Shown here one piece after another: positions 43,392-52,614 of a DNA stretch of 64,000 nucleotides. Under the pieces are notes generated by a model. It did not search any database, was not told where the DNA came from, and saw nothing but the letters and a program-made list of their open reading frames with translations. Source of the DNA: SB21 sp964415295 (GTDB taxonomy: Bacteria; CLD3; SB21); the NCBI GenBank assembly GCA_964415295.1, contig CAYPYN010000002.1:1-64000 (forward strand), written 5' to 3'. Within the stretch, counting starts at the first letter, position 1; the number at the start of each line of letters is the position of its first letter. The translations under genes were made by a program, and so were the position numbers.

Positions 43392-45329
43392 TTACTCAGA
43401 TACCTTCTGGTCTACTTCTTGTTTAATCTTAGCCAAAAATTCTTCGAATGGACTTGAACCCTGGTCGCCCTTGCCGTGACGGCGGACGGACACCGAACGC
43501 CCCTGAACTTCCTTGTCACCGATCACCAGTATGTAAGGGATCTTCTTCATTTCCGCCTCGCGGATCTTGTAACCGATCTTTTCGTTCCTCGTATCGATAT
43601 CGGCGCGAATACCGGCTTCATTGAATTTTTCTTTGAGTTCCGCCGCATACCCGTTATGTGAATCACTAATCGGCAGTAAGATCGATTGCACCGGAGCAAG
43701 CCAGACGGGGAAATTGCCGGCATACTGCTCGATCAGAATTCCGATGAAGCGCTCCAGAGATCCGAAAGGTGCGCGATGGATCATGATCGGCCGGTGTTTC
43801 TGTCCGTCCGTACCGGTATATTCGATCTTGAATCTCTCCGGCAGTACGTAATCCAGCTGAACGGTGCCCAACTGCCAAGTTCTTCCCAGCACATCTTTGA
43901 TCATAAAGTCGATCTTCGGACCGTAGAAAGCCGCTTCGCCGATACCGACGAAGTAATCCAGTTTCATTTCATCCGCCGCTTCCTGGATATCTTTCTGGGC
44001 TTTTTCCCACAGTTCTATCTCACCGCCGTATTTCTCGTTGCGGTCGTCACGGAATGATAAGCGTGTTCTGAAATCTTTGAATCCGAGTGTTTTAAAAACG
44101 TATTGGATCAACGCAATGACCCGGCACATCTCCTCTTTCACCTGATCCGGACGAACGAATAAATGCGAATCGTCCACCGTGAACCCGCGCACGCGCGTGA
44201 GGCCGTTGAGTTCCCCGGACTGTTCGTACCGATAGACCGTGCCGAATTCCGCCAACCGTATCGGCAGATCGCGGTAGCTGCGCGGTTTGGAAGCGTAGAT
44301 CTGGATGTGATGCGGACAATTCATCGGCTTCAGCAGGAATTGCTCCCCGTCCTCCATCGTGATCGGAGCAAACTGCGAATCTTTGTAATACGGATAGTGT
44401 CCGGACGTCTTATAGAGTTCTATATTCCCGATATGCGGCGTCACCACGGGCAGATAACCTTGCTTTTTTTGCTCGTCGCGGAGGAAGTCAACCAGAGTCT
44501 CGCGTAAGGTGGTGCCGTTGGGCAGCCAGAGCGGCAATCCGCCGCCGACCTTAGGCGAAAGATAGAAGAGTTCCAGTTCCTGACCAACTTTGCGGTGATC
44601 GCGTTTCTTCGCTTCCTCCAGCATGTGCAGGTATTCGTCAAGTTTTTTTTTCGACGGAAAACTGACACCGCGCAGACGCTGCAGTTGGATACTATTCTCA
44701 TCGCCTTTATAAAAAGCGCCGGCCACGGACATGATCTTGAAGGCCTTGACCATGCCAACGTTGGGAATATGCGGGCCGCGGCAGAGATCGGTGAATTCAC
44801 CCTGCGTATACGTACTGATCGTATCCCCTTCGGGAACGCTTTCGATAATGGGGATCTTAAAATCTTCGTTCTTGGATTTGAAAAGCTCAACCGCTTCTTC
44901 TTTGGATAATTCTTTCCGAGCGGTAGGATATTTTTCTTTCACGATATTTGCCATCTCCGCTTCGATCTTCGCAAAATCCTCCTGGCTGATCGGTTCCGGG
45001 AAAAGGATATCGTAGAAGAATCCGGCTTCTGTCGGAGGCCCGTCTTCCAATTTGGCCGCCGGCCAAAGGCGTTTCACGGCCTGCGCCATGACATGCGTCG
45101 AGGAATGCCAGAAAACCTGCATACCTTCGGGTGTATCGTAGGTCAGCAATTTGACCGCCGCATCCGTATTGATCGGATAAGTCATATCCACGGTCTTACC
45201 ATTGACTTCCGCAGCCACACATTTCTCTGCCAATCCACGGCTTATGGACGACGCGATAAATTGCGGCGTCACACCGGGATCAAATGGTTTAACCGTCTTG
45301 TCGGGAAAAGTGATACTAATTTGTGCCAA
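43392..45329 (-). CDS. thrS: Threonyl-tRNA synthetase
   Basis: 645 codons from TTG at 45329 with AAGGA (45343-45339) nine bases upstream. All domains are present: TGS (1-62, ISITFPDKTVKPF), the editing domain with HSSTH and CRGPH zinc/active-site residues (about 70-225), the class II core with LKPMNCPHHIQIYASKPRSY (motif 2 with a zinc Cys) and HRAPFGSLERF (motif 3), and the anticodon-binding domain at the end. It heads the thrS-infC-rpmI-rplT operon behind a near-ideal promoter and a structured leader. Confidence 0.96.
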   Translation of the reverse strand: MAQISITFPDKTVKPFDPGVTPQFIASSISRGLAEKCVAAEVNGKTVDMTYPINTDAAVKLLTYDTPEGMQVFWHSSTHVMAQAVKRLWPAAKLEDGPPTEAGFFYDILFPEPISQEDFAKIEAEMANIVKEKYPTARKELSKEEAVELFKSKNEDFKIPIIESVPEGDTISTYTQGEFTDLCRGPHIPNVGMVKAFKIMSVAGAFYKGDENSIQLQRLRGVSFPSKKKLDEYLHMLEEAKKRDHRKVGQELELFYLSPKVGGGLPLWLPNGTTLRETLVDFLRDEQKKQGYLPVVTPHIGNIELYKTSGHYPYYKDSQFAPITMEDGEQFLLKPMNCPHHIQIYASKPRSYRDLPIRLAEFGTVYRYEQSGELNGLTRVRGFTVDDSHLFVRPDQVKEEMCRVIALIQYVFKTLGFKDFRTRLSFRDDRNEKYGGEIELWEKAQKDIQEAADEMKLDYFVGIGEAAFYGPKIDFMIKDVLGRTWQLGTVQLDYVLPERFKIEYTGTDGQKHRPIMIHRAPFGSLERFIGILIEQYAGNFPVWLAPVQSILLPISDSHNGYAAELKEKFNEAGIRADIDTRNEKIGYKIREAEMKKIPYILVIGDKEVQGRSVSVRRHGKGDQGSSPFEEFLAKIKQEVDQKVSE

Positions 45330-45361
45330 ACTCTTTTATCCTTAAACCTTAATTATTAGCG

Positions 45362-45447
45362 ACCCAAGAACCAGAAGATAGCCTTGGGTTAATTGAGGTA
45401 GCCCGCCTAAGGCGAACATTTTATTTAGCTTAAATACCGATTTAAGC
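45362..45447 (-). promoter_or_regulatory. Structured thrS leader
   Basis: Read on the minus strand, three stem-loops: GCTTAAAT/ATTTAAGC (45447-45440 with 45435-45428) around a CGGT loop directly at the expected 5' end; CGCC/GGCG (45414-45404); and ACCCAAG/CTTGGGT (45389-45362) with a 14-base loop. No T-box core sequence was found. The CGGT loop contains GGT, the anticodon of a threonine tRNA. Confidence 0.45.
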
Positions 45448-45452
45448 GCGAA

Positions 45453-45481
45453 AGTATAAAGGATTTGCCCATTAAAGTCAA
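45453..45481 (-). promoter_or_regulatory. Strong sigma-70-like promoter of thrS
   Basis: Minus strand TTGACT (45481-45476), 17 bases, TATACT (45458-45453). Expected start near 45446, so the leader is about 117 bases. Confidence 0.75.
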
Positions 45482-45553
45482 ATGGAAAATTTACTTTTTA
45501 TCGTCTCGGGTTATCGTTATCTTTTGACCAATTGCTGTTTCCACGGTGGCTTG

Positions 45554-46240
45554 ATGAATTACCTGACCCATTTCTATTTCAATACGCTTCGCCCGGAATA
45601 CTCGTCCGTATCGCCGGATTTTCATTTCGGCGTGGCTTTACCCGATATCCTGAGCGTGTACGACCGTTCGCTCCGTTTTCATGCGGGTCCGTCGGATAAT
45701 TTTCCTGCCGATATGTGGATGGGAATTCAGAACCACCTTCAGATGGACGCTTTTTTTCACAAGTCTGAGTTCTTCAAAGTATCTTATGAACAGATCCGGC
45801 AGCATCTCGCGGTTTCAATCCCGGCGCATCTGGACATACGTCCATTCTTCCTCGCGCATGTATTGGTGGAGATCTTGCTCGATCACTACATTCTGAATAG
45901 GGAGCCGGAGCTGGCGCGTAAGTTCTATACCCAACTTCATCAGCCTGATGCAAAGCGTTTGGTGAAGGCTATGGAAGAACATTTCGGAAAAAATCTCGGC
46001 GGTCTGTCCGACCTGATCAACAAATTTCTTGTTACTCGCTTCTTGGAGGGCTATATTGAACTCGATCATCTGATCTATCCGGTCAACCGCATGTTGATGC
46101 GGACGCGTCAACAGGTCTTCGAATTGAACGACCCGGTATTGACAGCAAATATCCTAAGTCCGTCATTAAAGATCGTTACACACAATTTTCCAAGGCTTAT
46201 ACAGCAATTCAACAAGGAGTTTCTTAACTCTTTGTATTGA
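45554..46240 (+). CDS. ACP-phosphodiesterase-like alpha-helical protein
   Basis: 228 codons from ATG 45554 (MNYLTHFYFN). The start, a helical make-up and the motif positions (ALPDIL, HLQMDAFFH, LAHVLVEILLDHYIL) resemble the AcpH/DUF479 acyl-carrier-protein phosphodiesterase group, an HD-like fold, where the first line reads MNYLAHLYL. The match is partial: the expected HRxxD block is replaced by HLQMDAFFHKSEFF. The assignment is a family-level guess. An in-frame ATG at 45482 lies in the thrS promoter and is unlikely. Confidence 0.6.
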   Translation: MNYLTHFYFNTLRPEYSSVSPDFHFGVALPDILSVYDRSLRFHAGPSDNFPADMWMGIQNHLQMDAFFHKSEFFKVSYEQIRQHLAVSIPAHLDIRPFFLAHVLVEILLDHYILNREPELARKFYTQLHQPDAKRLVKAMEEHFGKNLGGLSDLINKFLVTRFLEGYIELDHLIYPVNRMLMRTRQQVFELNDPVLTANILSPSLKIVTHNFPRLIQQFNKEFLNSLY

Positions 46241-46314
46241 AAGAGCCTGAACATGATCGAGCGCATAAAAAGTTTGTAAAGACCCATGAAATGGAATCTC
46301 TTATAACTCGAAAA

Positions 46315-46935
46315 ATGAACAATGTGCGAAAGAATATTTCCGTCGCCATCTGGAATTCACATCGCCGATCACTTTTGTGCTTTCTGTTCCTTTCGGCAGC
46401 CGCATGCAAAGCACCAGAGGACAATTTTTTCATGCGGTATAAAAGTCCGGATCCGGTGGAATTAGAAAATAAGATTGTCAGGCTGACAGATGATCTGAAT
46501 CAAACGAAGGACGAGCATGACATCTTTTCCAAGTCGATTGATTTAAGCGAATATCTGACGGTATCTCGAAGAGAAAATGAAGCGATCCGATTGCTTCAAC
46601 CGTATGTCGATAATAATGATTTCAAAGCGTCCGACGAGGACATGGCATGGTTGTATTTGAACTATGCGACAGCGAACCAGTATGTCGGGAAAGCTGACAT
46701 TGCTGAGACATACTTCCAAAAGGCGATTCATATCGTTGACCGAGGAACTGACGAAGGGGTGGCACATTACATCTACCATCACTACGGTAGGTTTCTGGTG
46801 GAAAAAAAGGAATACGAACTCGCCAGAACCTATTTTAACCGGGCGCTTGCATTAAGACTGAAGCTAAACGACCAACGTGCTCTTTCCACTCAAAAAGCAC
46901 TTGATACGCTGGAATCAATAATCAGGCGGCATTAG
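46315..46935 (+). CDS. TPR-containing lipoprotein
   Basis: 206 codons from ATG 46315. The start KNISVAIWNSHRRSLLC leads to a lipobox SAAAC (lipid Cys31). The mature chain is helical with tetratricopeptide-like pairs: MAWLYLNYATANQYVGKADIAE and the following YFQKAIHI, then YHHYGRFLVEKKEYELA with YFNRALALR. Such proteins act as scaffolds in the periplasm. The start is not certain; in-frame starts at 46291 and 46237 exist, but no strong ribosome site was found. Confidence 0.65.
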   Translation: MNNVRKNISVAIWNSHRRSLLCFLFLSAAACKAPEDNFFMRYKSPDPVELENKIVRLTDDLNQTKDEHDIFSKSIDLSEYLTVSRRENEAIRLLQPYVDNNDFKASDEDMAWLYLNYATANQYVGKADIAETYFQKAIHIVDRGTDEGVAHYIYHHYGRFLVEKKEYELARTYFNRALALRLKLNDQRALSTQKALDTLESIIRRH

Positions 46936-46954
46936 TCGCGTATGATCATCAGAC

Positions 46955-47350
46955 ATGAATGATAAACCCATCATCTTTTTTGACGGAATCTGCGGATTGT
47001 GCAACCGGGCAGTAGATTTTTTGATTCGTCGGGACAAAAAACGAGTGTTCTTGTTTGCTCCTTTGCAGGGAACAACGGCCCATGGTCAATTGCCGCCATC
47101 CTGTCTTGATAAGACCGACACTATTATTCTCAAAGAAAAGGAACGGATCGAGACTAAGTCAACGGCCATTCTGCTCATTCTTAGCCGGATCGGTGGCGTT
47201 TGGCATTTCGCCGTGATCTTTTATGTTTTTCCGAAGACGTTCCGCGATTGGCTGTACGATATTGTGGCGAATAACCGATACAGAGTTTTCGGCAAGAAAG
47301 AATCGTGCCGGATCCCGTCCAAAGATGAGCGTGAAGTGTTTCTGGACTAA
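46955..47350 (+). CDS. DCC family (DUF393) thiol-disulfide oxidoreductase-like protein
   Basis: 131 codons. The family motif FFDGICGLCNRAVDFLIRRD contains the DxxCxxC active-site pattern (Cys14 and Cys17 approximately), followed by FAPLQGTTA and a later KSTAILLILSRIGG block typical for DUF393. Members are small thioredoxin-fold proteins, and some are fused to membrane parts. The redox partner is unknown. It precedes the cation exchanger gene by 32 bases. Confidence 0.85.
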   Translation: MNDKPIIFFDGICGLCNRAVDFLIRRDKKRVFLFAPLQGTTAHGQLPPSCLDKTDTIILKEKERIETKSTAILLILSRIGGVWHFAVIFYVFPKTFRDWLYDIVANNRYRVFGKKESCRIPSKDEREVFLD

Positions 47351-47382
47351 TTTAGTATGACATCTCATTCATAGGAAGCATC

Positions 47383-49032
47383 ATGAGCAAAGCCGGTAAA
47401 CAAATTCTATTCAAAAAGCATCCTCACTCGGCCATTCTCGAACGCTTGAGCCGCATCGACATTCTTCGGGCACTCCCGGCGGAAGAGATGCTCACGCTCG
47501 TACCGCATGTGGAACAAATCCAATTCCCCGCCGGACAAGTGCTAATGCGGCAAGGCGATACAGGCGATGCTGTTTATTTTATTGAAAACGGTTTGGCTCG
47601 GGTCAACCGCAGCGAAGCGCCCGATTTCTGGCATGTCGGCGCCGGAAGTGTGGTCGGTGAAATCGCCTTGCTCACCGGAGACAAGCGGACAGCGACCGTC
47701 ACGGCCGAAACGGATATGGTTGTCTGGAAGGTTGCAAAAGAGGCTTTTGATACGGTCGTAGCGCAGTCGGCTCAATTGAAAATGGCGCTGGAAGAACTCA
47801 TGGTTCACCGACTCAAAGGCATTGCGGTTACTTTGCCAAAAAAAAAGGTCTGGCTATCCACAGCCATGCGCGCACTGGAAGCGCAATACCGCGGTATTAC
47901 GGCTTGGCAGGGATTCATGGCTGTCGGTATAATCATGTGGTTCGCCGTCGCGGTCAATAAATTCGTGACCCTGGTCGATATAAGTCAATCCGAAATAGGT
48001 TATGCGACGTACCAGTTGATCGCCGGGATGCTGATCCTCCAGGGTTCCTGCGAAGGATTTATCATCGGCGTTGAAAGGATCGGCGCCCGATACAGATGGG
48101 ACGGTTTCATTTCAGGAACTGTCGGTTCGATACTTAGTACGCTTCCGGAATTCGTCGTCATTGCCTTTCTTGTCATGGTCGATCCGATGGCAGCCTACGT
48201 TACGGCCATCGTGACCATCTTCAATAATTCACTCGCCTACTCGATCTATTCATTTTTCCTTCCAAAAGATAAGGAAGGCTGTTATACGATGCCCCGCTCC
48301 ATGACCCGGGCGGGCGGTGAGATCCTGATCGCCGGAAGCGCGATCACGCTGATCATCGGATTGGTCATGATGGTCATGCGCGTGGAATCGACCAGGACCC
48401 GGTTCGAGGGATTCGATCTTATTTTGATCGGCGTCATTCTGATGATCATTTACGGATACTATACGCTGATGCTGGTCCGCTATTACGGCGAAGGCAAGGA
48501 CGACGCGGAATCGGTTCCTCCGGACCCGGAAAACCTGGGACATGACACGAGCTGGAAAGGCATCGGGATCATGTTCACGCTTGGCATCGTCGGCGCGTAT
48601 TGCGGCGGCGAGAGTATCGGCGGTTTCGCGGAAACAGCTCTCAACGGCCTCGGTCTGCCGACCATTCCCACGGCGGCTATGCTGGCCTTTTTTGCGGGTA
48701 TCAGCGAATACATCATCGTTTATAAATCGCACAAACGCGGAGAGCTTGGAATAGCGCTCAGCAATGTTTTCGGAGGATTGACCCAGGTCATGTTCCTCTT
48801 ACTCCCTTTTGCTATGATTGTGATCGGCCTGGCCGGTTTGATCACCGGCGATACGACGTATTCCGTTCCGATCAATATTTCAACTTGTCTTCTGATGTTG
48901 CTGCTCTTTCCGCTGTTTCACACGCTGCACCAATATCTGGAACAGGAAAAATCGGTGAATAATCTCGACGCCGCGGCCATGACGGGAATTTATGTTCTGT
49001 TGCTTTATTTTCTGTTTACTTACACCCAGTAA
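47383..49032 (+). CDS. Cation exchanger with N-terminal cyclic-nucleotide-binding domain
   Basis: 549 codons. Residues about 20-135 are a cNMP-binding domain (FPAGQVLMRQGDTGDAVYFI, GSVVGEIALLTGDKRTATV with the phosphate-binding cassette). From about 165 on there are ten or so membrane segments with two CaCA-type alpha repeats: GTVGSILSTLPEFVVI and FFAGISEYIIVYKS, both holding an acidic residue in the position of the GNxxPE motif. This predicts a Na+/Ca2+-type or H+-coupled cation antiporter gated or tuned by a cyclic nucleotide or by a related ligand. I am not aware of this fusion as a standard one. Its ion and ligand are unknown. Confidence 0.75.
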   Translation: MSKAGKQILFKKHPHSAILERLSRIDILRALPAEEMLTLVPHVEQIQFPAGQVLMRQGDTGDAVYFIENGLARVNRSEAPDFWHVGAGSVVGEIALLTGDKRTATVTAETDMVVWKVAKEAFDTVVAQSAQLKMALEELMVHRLKGIAVTLPKKKVWLSTAMRALEAQYRGITAWQGFMAVGIIMWFAVAVNKFVTLVDISQSEIGYATYQLIAGMLILQGSCEGFIIGVERIGARYRWDGFISGTVGSILSTLPEFVVIAFLVMVDPMAAYVTAIVTIFNNSLAYSIYSFFLPKDKEGCYTMPRSMTRAGGEILIAGSAITLIIGLVMMVMRVESTRTRFEGFDLILIGVILMIIYGYYTLMLVRYYGEGKDDAESVPPDPENLGHDTSWKGIGIMFTLGIVGAYCGGESIGGFAETALNGLGLPTIPTAAMLAFFAGISEYIIVYKSHKRGELGIALSNVFGGLTQVMFLLLPFAMIVIGLAGLITGDTTYSVPINISTCLLMLLLFPLFHTLHQYLEQEKSVNNLDAAAMTGIYVLLLYFLFTYTQ

Positions 49033-49150
49033 TTATTATTTTTGCATTTAAAAATTAAATTTCTAATTTCCTGTGTGATAACTGACCTAAACCTAATTTC
49101 AGGGAGTGCCTATGCTTGCCGTCTTATTCCGTTCAACTTTAGTTAACGCA

Positions 49151-49258
49151 GTTACGGAGTAAAGGAACCGGCTGACTTACGGAACGGATCTTTCGTTCCG
49201 GCGGATCTCTTTTTCCAATGTACCTCAGTTCCGGCCTTTCTTTGCACAACTCCGTAAC
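49151..49258. repeat. 108-base nested inverted repeat upstream of rsgA
   Basis: GTTACGGAGT (49151-49160) pairs perfectly with ACTCCGTAAC (49249-49258). Inside, AAAGG-aa-CCGG-CTGA (49161-49174) can pair with TCAG-tt-CCGG-CCTTT (49225-49239), and GGAACG (49181-49186) with CGTTCC (49194-49199). The whole forms a long stem with three layers, in the 257-base gap between the exchanger gene and rsgA. No reading frame or tRNA fits it. Confidence 0.55.
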
Positions 49259-49289
49259 ACATTTTGTCATGTAAACGGAGGACACTGCC

Positions 49290-50357
49290 GTGTTTTTAGA
49301 ATCCATCGGATGGAATTCATTTTTTGAAGAATCTTTTGAACCGTTCCGCACGCAGGGATTTGCTGTAGGCCGCGTAGCGGTGGAACATAAAGAACGCTAC
49401 CAACTTTATACGGAAACCGGCGAAGTCTGGGCCGAGGTCACGGGTAAATTCCGGTTTGAAGCCGAAAGGCGTGAGGATTTTCCCGCTGTAGGCGATTGGG
49501 TGGTCATTCAAGTGATCCCTGAAGATCACTTTGCTACGATACACGCCATTCTGCCCAGAAAGACCAAGTTCTCCCGCAAAGTCGCCGGCGTAAGAACGGA
49601 AGAACAGGTACTTGCCGCCAATGTGGACCTTGTTTTTATCGTTTCCGGTCTGGATGATGATTTTAACCTGCGGCGCATAGAACGTTATCTGCTTTTGACC
49701 CGGCAAAGCGGTGCGGTACCGGTGATCCTGCTTAATAAGTCCGACCTTTGCTGCGATTTGGATAGCAAGCTGGACGAACTCAAAAAGGCCGTATCCGACG
49801 TACGAATTAAAACGCTTTCCGCTTTGCATGGGGAAGGTATTGATGAACTGTCCTTTCTTATTTCGCGAGGTGAGACGGCTGCATTATTGGGGTCGTCCGG
49901 TGTGGGAAAATCCACGATCATCAATGCCTTGCTCGGAAGCGAGATCCAATCTACGCGTGGAGTTCGCGATATCCTCAGTAAAGGCCGGCACACCACCACA
50001 CGGCGGGAGCTTTTTATACTGCCTAACGGAGGGTTATTGATGGATACACCGGGCATGCGGGAACTTCAATTGTGGACCAATGAAGAGAACCTCGGGTCTG
50101 CTTTTGAGGATGTGGAATCGCTGGCACAGGAATGCCGATTCCGCGATTGCAGACACGAATCGGAACCGGGCTGTGCGGTCCGCGCCGCGCTGGAAGACGG
50201 ACGTCTTGATCCGGGCCGTTTTCGTAATTATATCAAGATGCAGAAAGAGATACGTTACCTCGAGCTTCGTCAGGACGCCAATGCCGCACGGGCGGAAAAA
50301 CTGCGTTGGAAAAAGATCACGATGCAGATCAAGAAATACTATAAGAATAAACCGTAA
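49290..50357 (+). CDS. rsgA: Ribosome small subunit-dependent GTPase
   Basis: 355 codons from GTG at 49290 (GGAGGA at 49277-49282, seven bases upstream). The circularly permuted RsgA/YjeQ arrangement is clear: an N-terminal OB fold (about 40-105), then G4 (LLNKSD), G1 (ALLGSSGVGKSTIINALLG), G2/G3 (HTTTRRELF ... LLMDTPGMREL) and the zinc-binding part CRFRDCRHESEPGCAVR with three Cys and one His. It helps the last steps of 30S maturation. A perfect terminator follows at 50365. Confidence 0.95.
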   Translation: MFLESIGWNSFFEESFEPFRTQGFAVGRVAVEHKERYQLYTETGEVWAEVTGKFRFEAERREDFPAVGDWVVIQVIPEDHFATIHAILPRKTKFSRKVAGVRTEEQVLAANVDLVFIVSGLDDDFNLRRIERYLLLTRQSGAVPVILLNKSDLCCDLDSKLDELKKAVSDVRIKTLSALHGEGIDELSFLISRGETAALLGSSGVGKSTIINALLGSEIQSTRGVRDILSKGRHTTTRRELFILPNGGLLMDTPGMRELQLWTNEENLGSAFEDVESLAQECRFRDCRHESEPGCAVRAALEDGRLDPGRFRNYIKMQKEIRYLELRQDANAARAEKLRWKKITMQIKKYYKNKP

Positions 50358-50364
50358 GATACAG

Positions 50365-50403
50365 GTAAGTGCCCGGAATTACATTCCGCGGCACTTACTT
50401 TTT
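50365..50403 (+). terminator. Rho-independent terminator of rsgA
   Basis: GTAAGTGCC (50365-50373) pairs with GGCACTTAC (50390-50398); an inner GGAAT/ATTCC pair continues the stem; TTTTT follows. Confidence 0.9.
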
Positions 50404-50473
50404 GATTGAAAACTTTCCGGGTTTAAGTTAGTTTTTGTTAGCCCATCCACTCATCCTTTTTAAGGAAACCAAT

Positions 50474-52180
50474 ATGATCATGCGATTCCACCGAATTTCA
50501 GCTTTGGCGTGTTTCTATATCCTGATCACAACGTGCGATCTGCATGGCCAATCGTCAATGTCCAATGCAGATCTGCAGAACTTCTCCAAGGAATTCTTCG
50601 CCTGGCGCGTGCAGACACAGCCCTGTTCCGGCGACGACATCATGCGCGTGGAAAGACCGGACGGCTGGGTTCCGGACGTCTCTCCCACGGCTCTCAAATC
50701 GCAAAAGGAACAATACAACAAATTTTCCCGCCGCCTTCAGGTTCTCAGATCCGGCCTAAAAAGTCGTACCGACAGTGTCGATTTCCTCCTGCTTCGATCT
50801 GCGGTGGAACGCGTACATTGGCAACTGGAGGTTTTGGAGGAACCTTATACCAATCCCGATTTTTATTGTCATCAGACGATCGGGGCTTTGTACGAACTGC
50901 TCCTGATCTCGTCGCCCACGACGGAAACGCGGATCAAGAATTTCATCACTCGCCTTAATTCGATCCCAATAACCCTCGGTCATGCCCAAGCTAATCTGAA
51001 AAAGCCTGTGCTGCCCTTTGCCGAGATCGCGCTGGATAATCTGAAAGATATCCGGAAAAAAATGAACGAAACGATGGAAGCGCTCAAGAAACAATGTGAT
51101 CCGAAATTCCATAAAGAACTCGACCAAGCCAACATCAAAGCGATCCATGCGCTGGAAGGTTATTCGTCATGGCTCCTGGCCAATAAGAATATTATGAAAA
51201 AAGATTTCAGTATTGGCCGCGAGGCGTACCTGTATTTCCTCAAGAATATCGCGCTCATTCCACATACACCCGAAGAACTGCTGTTGCAGGGCAGGCAGGA
51301 ATGGGAGCGATCGGTCGCGTTCGAAGGGTTTGAAAATTCAAAGAATTCCCATCAGCCGCCGGATAAGATCTTCGCCGGTATTGACGAACAGATACGTAAA
51401 GAAGCTGAAGACGAAAGATCCATCAGGGATTTCCTGGAAAAACATGATATCATGACCGTTCCGCCCGGCACGGGCCGCTATCTCAATCGCGCTATACCCG
51501 ATCATCTGCGCCCATTTAAATACATGGGCGTTCCAAATGATCTGACCTCCGCAACGCGGCTTGATGAGAACGGCGTGCACTATATACCGGAACCTTCGCC
51601 CGATTTGTCATTCTTCTATCTTGCTACGGCCAAAGATCCTCGTCCGATCATTGTTCACGAAGGCGTACCCGGTCATTATTTCCAGATGGTTCGCTCCTGG
51701 CAAAATCCGAACACGATCCGGCAGAATTATTTTGACTCGGACGCCAACGAAGGCATCGGATTTTATGTCGAGGAAATGCTGCTTCAGATGGGACTATTCG
51801 ACGACAAGCCGCACTCGCGTGAAACGATCTACCGGTTCATGCGCCTGCGCGCATTACGCGTGGAAGTGGACATTCAACTGGCTTTAGGAAATTTCACCGT
51901 GAAGCAAGCCGGCGAATATTTAGCGCGAACGGTTCCTATGGATCAGGCTACCGCGGAAGCCGAAGCGAGTTTCTTTGCGTACAATCCCGGACAAGCCATT
52001 ACCTATCAGATCGGAAAACTGCAGATCCATCAATTTCTCTCCGACGCGCGTTTACAGATGAATGATCAATTCAATCTGCGGGCGTTCCACGATTTCCTCA
52101 TGGTCAACGGCAACGTGCCGATCGCTTTGCAGCGCTACGAATACCTTGGGCTTGATGATCAGATCAAAAAGCTATGGTGA
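50474..52180 (+). CDS. DUF885 family metallopeptidase-like protein, secreted
   Basis: 568 codons from ATG 50474 with AAGGA (50462-50466) seven bases upstream. A signal peptide (MIMRFHRISALACFYILIT) precedes the mature helical chain. The metal site of the family is intact: HEGVPGHYFQ (HExxxGH), then NEGIGFYVEEM with the Glu, and the C-terminal NPGQAITYQIGKLQI block. DUF885 members are helical zinc carboxypeptidase-like enzymes of the M2/M3-like fold. The substrate is unknown, with peptides the likely class. No operon partner is apparent; a rhodanese gene follows 56 bases later. Confidence 0.88.
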   Translation: MIMRFHRISALACFYILITTCDLHGQSSMSNADLQNFSKEFFAWRVQTQPCSGDDIMRVERPDGWVPDVSPTALKSQKEQYNKFSRRLQVLRSGLKSRTDSVDFLLLRSAVERVHWQLEVLEEPYTNPDFYCHQTIGALYELLLISSPTTETRIKNFITRLNSIPITLGHAQANLKKPVLPFAEIALDNLKDIRKKMNETMEALKKQCDPKFHKELDQANIKAIHALEGYSSWLLANKNIMKKDFSIGREAYLYFLKNIALIPHTPEELLLQGRQEWERSVAFEGFENSKNSHQPPDKIFAGIDEQIRKEAEDERSIRDFLEKHDIMTVPPGTGRYLNRAIPDHLRPFKYMGVPNDLTSATRLDENGVHYIPEPSPDLSFFYLATAKDPRPIIVHEGVPGHYFQMVRSWQNPNTIRQNYFDSDANEGIGFYVEEMLLQMGLFDDKPHSRETIYRFMRLRALRVEVDIQLALGNFTVKQAGEYLARTVPMDQATAEAEASFFAYNPGQAITYQIGKLQIHQFLSDARLQMNDQFNLRAFHDFLMVNGNVPIALQRYEYLGLDDQIKKLW

Positions 52181-52236
52181 AAAACCGAACACGGATCAAC
52201 ACATATTTTTAGAATTAAAAACGGAGCGCCGATACT

Positions 52237-52614
52237 ATGAAACACCACTCCCCGGCTTTTCTGAAACTGATCGAAGAGACCAAAAAGAACATCCGCGAGG
52301 TTTCCACCTTAGAAGCGTTGGAAGCCTTTGAAGCCGGAGCGCCCCTCATTGACATTCGTGAAGAGAGCGAATTTGCCGCCGGACATGTCAAAGGCGCGGA
52401 ACATCTCGGCAAAGGGATCATAGAACGCGATATTGAAAAAAGACACCCCGATATGGAAAAACCGCTGTACCTCTATTGCGGCGGCGGCTACCGTTCAGTT
52501 CTGGCAGCAGACAATCTCCGGAAAATGGGTTACCAAAAGGTCTACTCGGTCGCCGGCGGCTGGGGCGCTTTTAAAGAAATGAATGTCGATATTGAAGAAG
52601 ACAAATTTCAGTAG
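52237..52614 (+). CDS. Rhodanese-domain sulfurtransferase
   Basis: 125 codons. One rhodanese domain: LIDIREESEFAAGHVKGAEH, then LYLYCGGGYRSVLAADNL with the catalytic Cys and the loop CGGGYRS, and VYSVAGGWGAFKE as the C-terminal block. It transfers sulfur through a Cys-persulfide; in this short class the acceptor is usually unknown. About 30 residues of helix precede the domain. CGGAG lies 11 bases before the ATG. Confidence 0.92.
   Translation: MKHHSPAFLKLIEETKKNIREVSTLEALEAFEAGAPLIDIREESEFAAGHVKGAEHLGKGIIERDIEKRHPDMEKPLYLYCGGGYRSVLAADNLRKMGYQKVYSVAGGWGAFKEMNVDIEEDKFQ

Noticed and set aside
45330..45480. T-box leader upstream of thrS
   Set aside because: The conserved T-box core sequence is missing; other hairpins are present and are reported instead.
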